DNA of 64,000 bases from Branchiostoma floridae (Eukaryota > Chordata > Leptocardii > Amphioxiformes > Branchiostomatidae). The stretch spans positions 23,344,581 through 23,408,580 of the forward strand of contig NC_049984.1 in assembly GCF_000003815.2 (NCBI RefSeq). Reading direction: 5' to 3'. The first letter of the stretch is position 1; each line of letters starts with the position of its first letter. Below the pieces are notes generated by a model. That model worked only from the letters and a program-made list of their open reading frames with translations. It had not been told where the DNA came from and did no database searches. Made by a program: the position numbers and the translations under genes. Positions 1 through 11,743 of this stretch are shown here, piece by piece.

Positions 1-111
1 CCTGGAACTTTGTTGATGTACATGTTGTAAAGAATGAAAATATCCCACCACCCCCTTATAACTATGAGCACCCTGTGAGTTGTGTCGACGTGGAAGCTGA
101 TTCATATCTCT

Positions 112-890
112 ATTTATCTCCATGAAAAATGGAGATATAGTTTTGAGTGTGTCTGTGTGTGTGTCTGTGTGTGTGTCTGTGTTTGTGTTTCCGGATATTT
201 GTGGTCAACATAACTCAATAACCTCTGGATGGATTACGATAATATTTGGTATGTAAGTAGGTGTTAGGAATTCAAAGGTCAAGGTCAATATTGGCCCCCT
301 GGTATGTGACCTTGGTACTGCAGCAAAAATTCGTTTTTTTTTGTATCTTTTGAACTGGATGTGCTGTGGTCTTGATTTTTTGGTGGCAGATAGCTAATGA
401 CGTAAGGAATATGCTTGGGTCCCCTAGCAGGTTGCTCTGGAACTGCAGGTGCATTTTTTTCAAAATCTTCTTGGGAGGATAACTGAACAAGGGAACGACA
501 AATTTAGATGATATTTGGTATGTAGGTAGTTTTTACAGAGATGTACATCCTAAAGTGCAAATTATGCAAACTGGCACTTAATTTGCATAATTAATAAGGG
601 AAATCTATATTTGTAGTGTTTTCCATTATTGGACTCAAATACCTGTAATATATGTAGTTTGTGGCTGGTGGAACATCAGCAGTTAACAATTATGCAAATT
701 CGACACTAATTTGCATAATTAATATAAAAGTGCTATAATTCTTCTCAATGGTATATTATTGGACAATCAACATTGGGACTGGCATAAGTTAGTTAAAGGA
801 GTACATAACCAAGCATAGGTTATGTAAATGTAGAAGTGATTTGCATAATCGGACTATTTCATGGAGATATGAGGTCTACGAACTCTTGTT
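112..890 (+). repeat. Dispersed repeat with a hairpin head
   Basis: The left end is a short self-complementary head (CTCCATGAAAAATGGAG), followed by a GT-rich stretch. Next come recurring phrases such as 'cctctggatggatta', 'aggtcaaggtcaa' and 'gaccttggtactgcag'. The right end resembles 'catggagatatgaggtc'. The same order of phrases recurs near 30978, 37978, 56231 and 61258, so this is a family of non-coding mobile or formerly mobile sequence. No coding capacity is seen. The boundaries are approximate. Confidence 0.6.
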
Positions 891-1424
891 GTTGTTGGTG
901 GTGTTAATCTCAAGCTGCGATTTACACGTAACAAATAATGTGCCCTGAACAAACCTTCGAGGGTATGTTATAGCTTTGATCTGATAAGATATAGACGGAC
1001 AATTTAAGAGTATCAAAAAATAAAAGAAAAAGGAAACTTTTAAATTAGTTAAACGAGAATATTCTCTATAATACTTATTCTACCAGACACAGCGATATTT
1101 GTTGTTACTGTTGATGTTGAACAGGAACTATACACGGATGTGCAGGGACATAACGGCAGAGTTAACACGTAGTAAATTGGCACCAGGTCGATGTCTATAC
1201 TCGTCTATTGTGAGGGACATCTGGGATATTTGTCCACTAGGGTATAAGAAACAATTCGCAGAAACAGTGATACTTACATGTAAGAACTAGACGTTCGTCT
1301 CCAGAAATTCACTGTTACGGTAAGTAGCTTTCTTATACTAGTATGTATTCTAGGTCGACTTGCACCTGTTGAATTGTGGTTTGGTATGGGGGAGGTGTAC
1401 TTATCGTACGTAACATCGACTATC

Positions 1425-1626
1425 ATAATTCCACCAGGTGTCATTATACCGCCAACTAAAAAAAAAACATTCGTGTAGAGGTCTTCCCAAGATTGTCTTG
1501 AACACCTAATGTTAAATATTTTAAATGTAATATAATTCAGATATTTAGGTGTTGAAGACAATCTTGAGAAGGCCTCTATAACAATGTTTTTTGAGGTGGT
1601 GGTATAATGACACCTGGTGGAATTAT
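1425..1626. mobile_element. Inverted-repeat MITE, about 200 bp
   Basis: The two ends are inverted copies: ATAATTCCACCAGGTGTCAT at the left and its complement at the right. Matching inner blocks ('cttcccaagattgtcttgaa' and its complement) show that nearly the whole element folds on itself. It has no coding capacity. The superfamily is not clear. Confidence 0.75.
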
Positions 1627-1680
1627 GAGAATGTAGGTTACCTCTTCAAATGCTATAAAGATGTAAGTTCATTAAGTTAT

Positions 1681-1832
1681 GTGTGAGTGTGTGTTTGTGT
1701 GTGTCTGTATGTGTGTGTGCTTGCGTCTTTATGTGCGTGTGTAATTGTGTGTGTGTGTGTGTGTGCGCGCGTGCGTGTTTGTATGTATGGGTGTGTGCGT
1801 GTGCTTGCGTGTGTATGTGTGATTATGTGGGT
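1681..1832. repeat. GT-rich microsatellite
   Basis: This is a long run of alternating TG with scattered interruptions. The apparent reading frames here (histidine/threonine rich on the minus strand) are artefacts of the dinucleotide repeat. Confidence 0.9.
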
Positions 1833-2392
1833 CGTTACTGGGCAATAAAGTAAGAATTGATGGTTTGCCATGATTGGTTAAAGTGGTTAGATCATCATCA
1901 TATCTTAGTGGTTAGTTGAAGGTCTGCTATGGGCCCCCTGATGGCTTCCTTAGGTACTGCAGTAGGTTTTGACATATAGAGTGAAGTGGGGAAGGCCAGG
2001 ATATGAAGTGATAAAGTGGTGACGTTTTTCCCTCCAACATGCTTGTTTACACTTGTCGAAGGAAAGAATAAGAAAAGAGTTCAGAAAAGACAATAAGCAC
2101 CTGACATATAGAGAAACGCATCATCCTTCTTGTGTGATTGCATCACATATTTCGTCATACTTGAAAGTGTAAAACGCCTATTTAGAAATTAAATGCCTTT
2201 CTACTGTTCGGGATTCTTTTCCTGGTAATTACTTCTTCCTTTAGACTGCTTTCTCACGCATAGAAAACAGAACTTAGGACGTCATTTGTGCAACATAAGA
2301 TAGAAATGAATTTTTATTGCGACCACAGATGACTTGTGACATGTCGCTTACAGGAATCAAGCATAACCACAGAGTGACCTGCTCAGATCAAC

Positions 2393-4128
2393 ATGCCTTG
2401 TCGACGTCACAATATAGCGTGGACGCTCGTGGCGGCTTTGCTCCTGGTGATGACACTGTCACGCAAGCACCTACTACCCACAACGTTTTGGTCCAGGGAT
2501 AATACAGGAACTGTAAGGAAGGATGGGTACGTATATTTCTTTACTGTACAAAATGAGAAATGGCTTTATTGAGTTCTCTGCTTGCTTTTTCTTTCATTAT
2601 ATATACAATTCACAATAAGTTGATTGAATGGAGAATTGCTTGCTTGATTGATGGGTTGGTTAGTCTGTCTATCAAAAGAATAACTCTCTGGACGGATCTT
2701 GGGTGCATACGTCATTAAGTATTGAAGAAGATTTGTATCTGTACGCGAATCAATATATTTCTAATGACTCATCAATTTCGCAAGCATAATTTCGTCTTGA
2801 GCCTTGATATCAACCGAAGTATACATTATAAATGCAGGTTGAAGACAGAGATGGGTTATAATACCACCAACACTATCAAGAGTACACAAACTTCGGACAA
2901 GACCGAAGCTATCAAACAAGTCAAGAAATACACACAGGATTGGGGCAACTATGCCCTAACCGGTGAGCCAAACGACCACAAGACCAACACAGCCTTGGAA
3001 AGAAGGGTTCGCACACACAACGGTTTCTGGACAAGGCCAAACAATGATATAACCTCTATGAAAGGACCAGAACGAGATGGATTTGGCAATACATCCTACA
3101 CATGCAACGAAAAAACAAACCTTGTTTTCTTGAAGATCCACAAGACGGCCAGTTCTACTGTACAAAACATAATTATGCGATTCGGCAGTACTAGAAACCT
3201 CACCTTTGCTCTACCAAAAAGGGGACACATAATGGGCTGGCCGAGATTATTTCATAAGTCATTTGTGCTGCAAGAGAATATTGCGAAAAAAAACATTACC
3301 TACAATATCCTGTGTCACCACATGCGGTTTCATCACGAGCACATTCGGGAACTAATGCCAGACGATACTGTATATATTACCATCATTAGGGACCCAGTCT
3401 ACATGTTTGAATCGATATTCAGTTACATGCGATTCGACAAACAATTCGGGATAAACAGTACTGAGCCCTTAAAGACCTTTCTCGAACAGCCTTTTTACTT
3501 CGCCAAATTCGGAAAAAGAGACCCGCAGCGCTACCGTAACCCCATGCTGTATGAATTTGGGAACATCAGGACAGAGTCTGACTCGGAAGAGAGTATAGAA
3601 TTCGTCATTGATCTAATCGAGAAAATATTTTCTGTTGTCCTGATAGCGGACCATTTCGAAGAGTCCTTGGTTCTGCTGAAACACACGCTTTGCTGGGACA
3701 TCAATGACGTCACGTTTTTCAAAATTAACGCTCGGAGAAATGAATCCATACGTGGCATGACAGCAGATATGGCTGAAAAAATCCGCCAGTGGAGCAGGGC
3801 GGATGTCATGTTGTTCGATCACTTCAACAAAACATTGTGGTCTAAGCTTTCCAAGCTCCCCTTCGACTGGAGAAAAGAGGTTGAAGTTTTAAAGGCCAAA
3901 AATCTGCAGTTACAAGACGAGTGTCTTCAGTCTGACAGTGCCAGTAAAGCAGATATAAAGGACAAGCGCTTTGGAGTGTACCAACCAAAAGGCATTCATA
4001 TGGAACACTTCCAGTTGAAGGAAAATGCCCTGATGAACGAGACTTGTGTAAACATGGCAAAATCAGAAATACCATTTACACTGGAGCTACACGACAAGGA
4101 AGAGCGCAGAATTTTAAATAAACTTTAA
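2393..4128 (+). CDS. GAL3ST: Galactose 3-O-sulfotransferase, two coding exons (2393-2526, 2838-4128)
   Basis: Predicted 474-residue type II Golgi enzyme that transfers sulfate from PAPS to the 3-OH of galactose on glycolipids or glycans. Exon 1 encodes a short basic cytoplasmic tail and a hydrophobic anchor (about residues 8-23). The donor GG/gtacgt and the acceptor atgcag/G keep the frame. Exon 2 holds the whole catalytic part: the 5'-phosphosulfate loop LKIHKTASST (about 143-152), an HHMRFHHEHIR segment, the 3'-phosphate motif around RDP (229-231) followed by FESIFSY, and the ESLVLLK...CW...NARR block typical of GAL3ST1-4. Several N-x-S/T sites suit a lumenal protein. A possible AATAAA signal lies at 4406. 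Which GAL3ST orthologue it is cannot be decided. The exon 1 join is inferred from phase and anchor logic; exon 2 is secure. Confidence 0.88.
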
Positions 4129-4852
4129 ACTAATTTGACACTAGAATTCTCATAGCATGTAGGAACAAGTTTTCGTTACGTTTGGAGCAACTTCAGTTTA
4201 TGCAAAAAATCTAACTAAAAGAGTATCTGCTAAGACATCTGTCATAAATAGCAACAACAACAATGTCAAACTGACGTCACAAACTAACGTCATAGATATC
4301 AAGCTGGAATTCGCCATCTTAACTTTGCAAAGATGGTATTGTTTTGAGCTCTAAAACACGATGTAAACAGACTAAAACGTTTATTTGAATTTTTGGTACT
4401 GTTAAATAAATTCAAGATATTAACGAATTTCAAGGTACGACAAGCTGAATATACCTAAAGTATAAAAGTGGCCGCCCCAATGAAACAACCAGCTATAGTA
4501 TTACATTACATTCTACACTGTAATCTCTACGAACAAGTGCTTTTGAAAAAAATGCCTTAGCGTGTAGTAAGAATTATTTGCCTGTATGCTAAATACGTCT
4601 GCAGTATATCGACAATTGATTGTTATGTGTAAAGTTTTGTTTCCAAGCTGCCAATAATTGGGCAGAATATTTGACTGATATGTAAGATACAGTAGGTGGT
4701 GGACATTGTTTTGTGCGGTTGCAAAGACAGTATCAGGGATTGGTGCAAGAGCACAGTGCACGGTGACAGTGGTTAGACTTGTATTGAGTGCAAAAGCACA
4801 GTCTGCACGGTGGCAGGGATTGACTGTTAAAAAGTTGAAGACAATGCCTTAC
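4129..4852. other. Intergenic, 3' flank of the sulfotransferase
   Basis: This holds the presumed 3' UTR of the sulfotransferase, with a candidate AATAAA at 4406-4411. Beyond that is AT-rich sequence with a short degenerate duplication near 4745-4820 ('gcaagagcacagtgcacggtg' compared with 'gcaaaagcacagtctgcacgg'). No further gene is recognised. Confidence 0.5.
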
Positions 4853-6563
4853 CTGTAACTACATGGCCGTCATGTTCTTCGTTCACACATTCCCCACACA
4901 CCATAACCTCACACCGGCCACAGAACAGATTCAGCAGCTGGTCAGAGTGCACCAAACACCGATCCACCGGGGCCTCAGTGTCGGGCCCACGTTCCACTGT
5001 CGCCTGGAAGGTTTCTGTAAGGCTTGCGATGAAATAGTTGTCTTCGAGACCTGTTTGGAAGAACGAGAAAAACATGTTTCTATCGTATACTCTGTAAACC
5101 ATCTCATGTCGACTAGCACACCAGGTTCGTACTGAACAGTACACCCGCATACCTGGACAGATTTGTTTGATCCAATCACACCGGGAAGTGTCCCTACTGT
5201 TTTTGATACGAGTGGTGGGTTCTTTAACGTGTCTGAGGTGACGGTTATGCCCAAACACGGGACCTCCATTTAACGTCCTATTCGAGGGAAGTGCCGAGCC
5301 AAAGGAAGGTAATAATTTTCACCTGAGTCGAGTGAGGAAATAGGTCTCAAGTACCTTTCTAAAGGGCACAACAACTACAAAGTCACGGTGTCACCACAAC
5401 AAGTATGATGTTCGGCTCAAAATTATGTTTTTATTCTAGTTAACGTCTCAGTTCACCAAAATTAATAATATCATATAAGTCTCATCGGCAAAATGTGGCA
5501 GTCGCAACCTCTACTTACAATAATGCCTGCATTGCACATCTAACTACAACCGAAAAAAGATCAAACTCTTCATATGAAATGATTTCATGTCGAAATTTCC
5601 TCTACTTCCCCAATCAACAATCAATATTAACTTACGATTGTTCAATAAATAACCAATAATCAATGAATTTCACTCAGTAACTTTGACAAATCGTAGCCAA
5701 ATCAGACAATCACTACAGGGCTCATAGGGCCTTCGCACTGAAACCGAATTAGCAGGAATCAAGCAGAACCAATCGGAATGAAATAATTGCAAAATCCGTA
5801 CCACATTCGGGTGGGAATTCCAAATGGACCTTATGTCCCCTTCACACAAAAAGGAATGAGCCAAAAATGCCGTCAGAATGAAAATTCTTTTCTATTCCTG
5901 GGAATTCGTAGTGTATTTTAGAAATTCTCGCTACATTCCAGATATTCTTTTGGCCACATTCTGACAGGATTCGAAGTGGCTTGCCGTTTTGGTTCTCCAT
6001 CGAATGAGATAAAAATGTTTCGCATAATGTTGGAATGCCATAGAATGCGGTCATACTGCAGATGATATAGTTAAAAAACACTTTGAATGCCATTCGGTAT
6101 TTCTCCACTTCAAATGCACCTCGACATTTTTTAACATGTCAAAAACTGTCGGGCCAGCCAAAAGAACGGGCACTAATAGCTGGAATGTAGTGCGAATTTC
6201 TGGAATACACCACGAATTGGCAGGAATAGAAAATAATTTTCATTCTGACGGCATTCCGGCTCATTCTTGCCCTCGTGTGTAGGTGGTTTTACGGAGAGAA
6301 CACAGTCAGTGAGTGTTACCTGCGACGTCATTTTGTGGCAGTGTGATTTCTCGTCTGCACGTCGGGCAGTTGAAACTTTGGCGCCTCCCGGCATGCTTCA
6401 GGAGACATCTCTCACAGAAAGTGTGCACACAGGGAAGTATCTTCGGCTGGCGAAACGTCTCGAAGCAAATCTGACAGGAAAGAAACTCCTCCCGTACTTG
6501 CCTGTTGTTGCCTGAAGCCAGTGTCAGCCGCCGCCATGTTGGATTCGACTGGCGTGTCCCTGA
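4853..6563 (-). CDS. TRIM-like RING/B-box protein, two visible exons (6563-6320, 5014-4853), incomplete
   Basis: A RING-type E3 ubiquitin ligase N-terminus. The minus-strand exon 6563-6320 encodes EEFLSCQICFETF, then CVHTFCERC and CPTCRR, a complete C3HC4 RING. It ends in phase 1 at GCAG/gtaac. The next exon, 5014-4853 (acceptor ttacag), continues in frame and encodes a B-box 2 with CLVH, FCGRC, VCGEC and HDGH as zinc ligands. It ends at ACAG/gtaagg, so more exons are expected. No coiled coil or C-terminal NHL, B30.2 or filamin domain is seen between here and position 1. The start is unclear. An ATGGCGGCGGCT sits at the expected place (about 6535) but is out of frame with the RING, and an assembly gap begins at 6564. 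It may be a gene continuing off the window, a truncated copy, or a start affected by a local sequence error. Confidence 0.75.
5833..6283. mobile_element. Inverted-repeat element in TRIM-like intron 1
   Basis: About 110 bp at 5833-5945 reappears as a diverged inverted copy at 6175-6283. Both carry the block 'gccgtcagaatgaaaatt' and a 'ctattcctg..aattcgt' block in opposite orientation. The centre is unrelated AT-rich DNA. It looks like a non-autonomous DNA element inserted in the intron between the RING and B-box exons. Confidence 0.65.
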
Positions 6564-6663
6564 NNNNNNNNNNNNNNNNNNNNNNNNNNNNNNNNNNNNN
6601 NNNNNNNNNNNNNNNNNNNNNNNNNNNNNNNNNNNNNNNNNNNNNNNNNNNNNNNNNNNNNNN
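6564..6663. other. Assembly gap (100 N)
   Basis: A run of exactly 100 N, the usual placeholder for a gap of unknown size. It directly abuts the TRIM-like RING exon and hides its 5' side. Confidence 0.99.
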
Positions 6664-6919
6664 ATCTTACAGGGAATGGTTGCTAGCACTTCCCCTTTAA
6701 CGTGCCCAAGGCACATCCTTCAACACAGGATCGCTGTTTTATATTTCTTCTGAACGACGGGTGCAGCCCCAAACGAGTCCTGTCTAGGAACTAATAGCAA
6801 GGTCTCCCAATGACAAAGTACTAGAAAACCCAACAGTGAGACTGCTTCCAGTTGAGTTACCGATACACCATGGAAAACCCTACCCAGTGTCATGCTTTAG
6901 CTCCGAGCTATCGTGCATA

Positions 6920-7983
6920 AAGCCCCGCTCACAAAGCGCGTACGATTCCTTGCGATGGACTATTCCGCATATCGTACGATGAGCGCAGTACATCGCAAGA
7001 AAATCGTAAGCATCGCAAGCCATCGCAACGCATCGGATGGTGTTCAAAATTTTTCCAGCGTCGCACGATTTTTCACTTGTGTCTCTTCTGTATAGCCGTC
7101 TGACGGCTTTTGTGCTTCTTTTACCAACAAAATGTGGACATAGCTGTTAAATACCTTCTTATAATATCTTTAACTGTAAAGATAAATTAAAAAAGACCAT
7201 GACAACAAGAGTATTACAAGCAGAACTTCAAATCAAGCGTGAGTACTGGTATGGTTATCTCGGCCTGCTTGCCGGCTCTACGTGTCGGGCTCTTTCGAAG
7301 ATCGTATCATGATATGTTATCAACAAAAAGATGACATCATACAAAAATCAAATGATAAGCATTATATCATATATATTTCCGACTCATAGAGCCTGCCTTT
7401 ATGTTCGAGTTGTCCCCATGGTTATTGCGATTATGGTAAACTGACCCAAGACCGACGAGAGCTGAGATTTGATCTAATTATAAACTCACGTGCATGAAGC
7501 GATCAAACAATTGTCTGCATCACCTGTGCGGGGCGCGCTGTCCTCTGGTTGCGACTGTGGCAGTTGCGACTGATATATTTCCCCTTTTCGTCAATATCGA
7601 CAATATCAGGGAAAACTGAAACCATCACAACATGCTAAAAAATCATAAATCTATAACCTCATCAGTAGACAAAAATTGCCGTAATGAACTCTGCTATGGA
7701 TGCAAATAAAATCTTACGAGGATAGCGAAATTTTGAACATGTTCAAAATCCATTTCAGCTCTATTTTTCGCCATACGACGCTCCCCGATTTACTATGATT
7801 CACTGCGATTGACGCAGGCACGCTCTTATGACCTCATCGTACGATGCACTACGCGCTTTGTGACCACGGCTTTATATACTTAAACCATTGCTTCCGATTC
7901 TCCCCCGACTTACGACGCACTGCGCTTATCTTGCGCATCGGAAGGAATCGCAAGGAATCGTACGCGCTTTGTGACCGGGGCTT
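6920..7983. mobile_element. Non-autonomous DNA transposon with TIRs, about 1.06 kb
   Basis: The left end starts AAGCCCCGCTCACAAAGCGC and continues GTACGATTCCTTGCGATG. The right end is the near-perfect complement, finishing GTGACCGGGGCTT. Both ends are flanked by TA, consistent with a TA target duplication. Subterminal 'catcgtacgatg' and 'gcatcgcaa' motifs are repeated inside, and a second, partial internal terminus occurs at about 7850-7874. No transposase remains. Confidence 0.75.
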
Positions 7984-8817
7984 TACCTGGCCTGGTCTCG
8001 GCTTTCCTTGACGTGTATCCCGCGTCTCTGAGCACAAACTAGTAGTTAGACACTGTGACAAACGTACACAGCAAAATGGTCTTCACGCAAGCTGACAAAA
8101 AGGTGACAGTAATTCCGAGTCACAACAAAATGGGACAGCGTAAAAACAGCCACTGGCAACATTTACTAACGTCTGAGTAGGCATATAAAGTCACAGACAA
8201 AGAATACGCCACGTAAACGCTTCTGACGTATTTGCCTACGTTATACTTTCTTTTGTGAGCGATTCTCCCATCCTGGTTGAACAATGTGAAGATTCACACA
8301 GGCTCTGACTATGAGTTGTGAGGCGAGTTCTTCGATTCAACAGGATGTTTCCAGTATTGTCAAACTCTCGCCAAGGGTGAAATCAGAACAAAGAAAGAAT
8401 GACCTTTGATTCGCTTGAGTTGAGCAGTTGCGATGATGAAGAGAGACACCTCACACCTGTATACTGTTTCGTGGGAACGTATTCCCAGAAGTGGCAATGG
8501 CGATGGATATTTGTCTATGATGTGTTGAGGTGAATGTTGCAAACTAGTATCAATTATAAAGCTTAGAATACATATATAAACAGAGGTAGAGTGCCCTTAT
8601 TTTACGAGACAGTTTAAATTTGTGACAAAATGTCAAAGGGCACTGCTAGGGGTAACAAGGTGTTAAATCAAGAGGCAGATAATTATAGTGTCTTCACAGG
8701 CGGTCAGTCACGCTCCGTTAACTTGGGCAATTTTTAGTTACAGTCTTTATTTTGAAATTTATTGATGGCCCCAATTTGGAGATACAAAGAAAATCAGGTC
8801 AGGGCTTGCCTGCTATG
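7984..8817. other. Intergenic, nothing recognised
   Basis: Unremarkable AT-rich sequence. No long frame, conserved domain or clear repeat structure was recognised. Confidence 0.5.
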
Positions 8818-9060
8818 TAGTGGGGTCATGTGGCATAATGGTGAGTGTTCGGCTCATAACCAATTGGTTCCGGGTTCGAATGCTGTCCTATCACCAATCT
8901 TGTGCCCTTGGGAAAGGCACTTTGCATGAATTTCTTTATTCCACCCAGGTGAAAATGAGTACATAGCTTTGGTTGGGGTCGTCCCTTGGATAGGATGTTA
9001 AATGGAGGTCCCGTGTTTGAGGAGAGCCACACCTAAATCACGTACAAGCACCCACCGCAC
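8818..9060 (+). repeat. tRNA-like-headed SINE copy
   Basis: It begins 'tggggtcatgtggcataatg' and has a B-box-like GGTTCGAATGC, typical of a tRNA-derived polymerase III promoter. The body has the phrases 'gcccttgggaaaggcacttt', 'aggtgaaaatgagtaca' and 'cccttggataggatgttaaa'. The same body recurs near 41500 and 47405, and the same head recurs near 55752. The 9305-9420 stretch ('ctcaaaacctacagtac') is a further piece of the same family. Confidence 0.7.
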
Positions 9061-9834
9061 TTATTGACAATCCCTGCATGGCAGATATAGGAAAATATAT
9101 CAAAGAAGGTTTAGACATTAGAAATTCCTCAAATGATTGTAAAAGCCTCCAATGATTGTAAGAAACTTATCCCATACTACAACTCCTGTATTAGTTAGAT
9201 AAGCCTGAAGTTAAGCTATAGAACTGTAGTTATGTAGATGCCATACTTTGTACCTCGTACAATTGTTGTGCAATAAAGTTATTATCTGTTTATCTTATTG
9301 AAAATTGTAGGGTCCTTTACGGTGTACGTTGCTCAAAACCTACAGTACTATGGCCGCACCTGGGCAATTACTGTTGTATTTAGGTCATTGACGCTGTATA
9401 CAGTCTGCCATGACAGATCCTTGCGATTTGAGCACCACCAATAGTAAGCTCCTTGCAATTCAGCACCTGGCTGCGAGGAGCGCTATTTCTCGATCTCGTC
9501 TGACCCATGTTGAAATCGCGGCTCTACCAAACACAAACACCCGCGCTCATAGAAGTTTACAAGGTAGGTTAGGCCTAGGTCAGGGATTGGACGCGGGTTA
9601 AGAAAAGTATGTTACACAGCCTCCCCACGAATTTTTAGGGATTAAAAAAAACCTTTATTCAGTATAATTCAAACATTCAAATACATGTACATTGGACAGG
9701 ACCCCCAAAACAACATATAATACGACAAAACCAGGTGGAAAAGAGGGAAGGGTAACACTCATTGAGTCATTGGCCGAAGATTTAACTAACAGGCGTGTCT
9801 AAGGGCTGGCTGACATTGGCATATTGACAATTTA

Positions 9835-10385
9835 GCTTTAAAGCACATGAAGCTTGGTTTGAAATTTTTCATTTTTAAAGATAACAAACAATATTCGTAT
9901 GGCCACAGCAAGTGTGCAAAAATAATGAGATAGTACTAACGTTAGTGCGAAAAAAAAGATGGGTAAAAAAGACAAGATGACTAAATTTTCAAAATAAACA
10001 CCATAAACGTCGTATTTCAAGCTTTGCAGAAGTGACAAAACGTGGCATCACAACTAACAAGGCATTAATTCCTGTGTCTAAGAAGTGATGTAGTGTGGCA
10101 CACTGGTATCACTTGCCAAGCTGGCAGCTACATTCATGGCTTCCATATTGGTGACACTTTTACAACTATCCAGCAAGTTTCACTTCTGCAACTATAGTCA
10201 CGGCTACCTCCCTAGTGTCACTTTTACAAGTATGATTATTAGGCAACAACACAACATATTTGCCTCTTTTGGTCCCTGAAGAGGAAAAAAAATCTTGTTT
10301 TTTTTCCCTGAAATCAGGCGAAAATTAATGAGCGCGTTGACGTCATCCATAAAATTTACTTGCTGTGGCCTATACAATATTTCCT
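9835..10385. repeat. Dispersed repeat, copy 1 (partner at 62980-63465)
   Basis: A long collinear similarity to 62980-63465. Shared phrases in the same order include 'caccataaacg', 'catcacaac', 'aaggcatt', 'tatccagcaagtttcacttctgcaacta', 'aggcgaaaattaatg' and 'gacgtcatccataaaa'. No protein is apparent. It is probably a transposable-element body of unknown class. Confidence 0.65.
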
Positions 10386-11743
10386 GCTTCATGCAAATGT
10401 TTGGACCCCCATTGGTCAGAAGTAGAGAGGAAAGGACCAATCACAGCTTGCACAAATTGCAGCAAATTCAAGATGGTGGTCGGTCCATGTCGGTTGATGA
10501 AAAGTGTGTCTCTGTGTCTTTTGGTGAGTATTTTTGGAAATTTCTATGTTATCTGTGACTATCATTAACGGGAAGAATACGTAACAGATGAAGGAATAGA
10601 TGTGTTAAGTATTTTAGGTGATATCGCGTAGACTTATCCTAAAAAAAGTAAAAAGACGCGAGTACAATGTGTGCTGTGTCTGAGAGAGAGTTGGCGCCCA
10701 TATATTTTAATCATAATCATCTGGTGTATTTTTCCTGCCAGTACGAGTATATAAATGAGGCTGTTTAACGTTTAATATTTTAGGGAACTCCGTCTCCAGT
10801 CCGCTTCTTAGCCAAGCAAACTGTACACACTGCCCACAATACGTTTATTACGTTATAGTATAAGGATTTTGATCGCTGAAGATTGATTTGCCCTTGTAGT
10901 GTGAGTTGAATCGTGTCCGTGCTAAAATGGTTTGATGGGCCTACAGTCTTACACTACGCATTTATTTCTTCATTTTCCACAAATACAACACCGTACGTAA
11001 TTAATTCTCAGAACGAATATACCAACTTTTGAGCTTTACATATAGCCGAAAAATATGCCGCTATTCATATCCATCTGTAGGGCAATATTAGCAATATTTT
11101 CCTGTATCACTACTTTGTTTTAAAACTGCCCCCCTCCCCCTGTCTACCAGTTCCAAGAGAGTTCGGAGACCTCATACCACCTGATATATTTAGACCTTTT
11201 TTAGATGTTGTGCAATGTCTTCAACATTTACATACTTCAAGCATGGTAGCATTCACATTTATCTAATTAACACATGGCATTTTTGCATCAATTATTAGTA
11301 TGTATTTTAGGTCCTTATTTTCATAACTTTCTGTTATGTTGCACCTGCCATAGAATTGATACATAACGTTACATTTCCTATTTTGAAGTCTTGTTATTGG
11401 AAAACACTGAAATTATAGAGTTTTCTATTTGATGATGCAAATTGCCATAATTTATATGAATCGTTGTTTTTCTCTTTCTAAATTCTAAATGTTATATCTT
11501 TGAATTGTCCTATCATGGAAGGCTTTAGGTATATAATATTCATTATGGAACTTTTGTTATGATTAGCATGATTATCATCTAATAAAGTCAATTACGTCAA
11601 TCATCATGTAAACTTTCGTCAAACCGCTTTGCTGTTTTGTAAGATTTCCTTGAAATCTTGCTGCAGAGAGTTTTTATGTCCTAGCTGTGAATTGATATGC
11701 AAAAGAGATCTAGTTGGAGATCTCATCCTGGATTTCTTATCAG
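10386..11743. other. Intergenic, nothing recognised
   Basis: AT-rich, with no convincing exon, RNA gene or transposon terminus. Confidence 0.45.

Noticed and set aside
1677-1871. Open frame rich in Thr/His on the minus strand
   Set aside because: Produced entirely by a GT microsatellite; no start context, splice sites or family.
2722-2837. Upstream extension of the sulfotransferase frame to 2722
   Set aside because: It begins at a non-ATG codon and is intron by the phase-matched donor at 2526 and acceptor at 2837.
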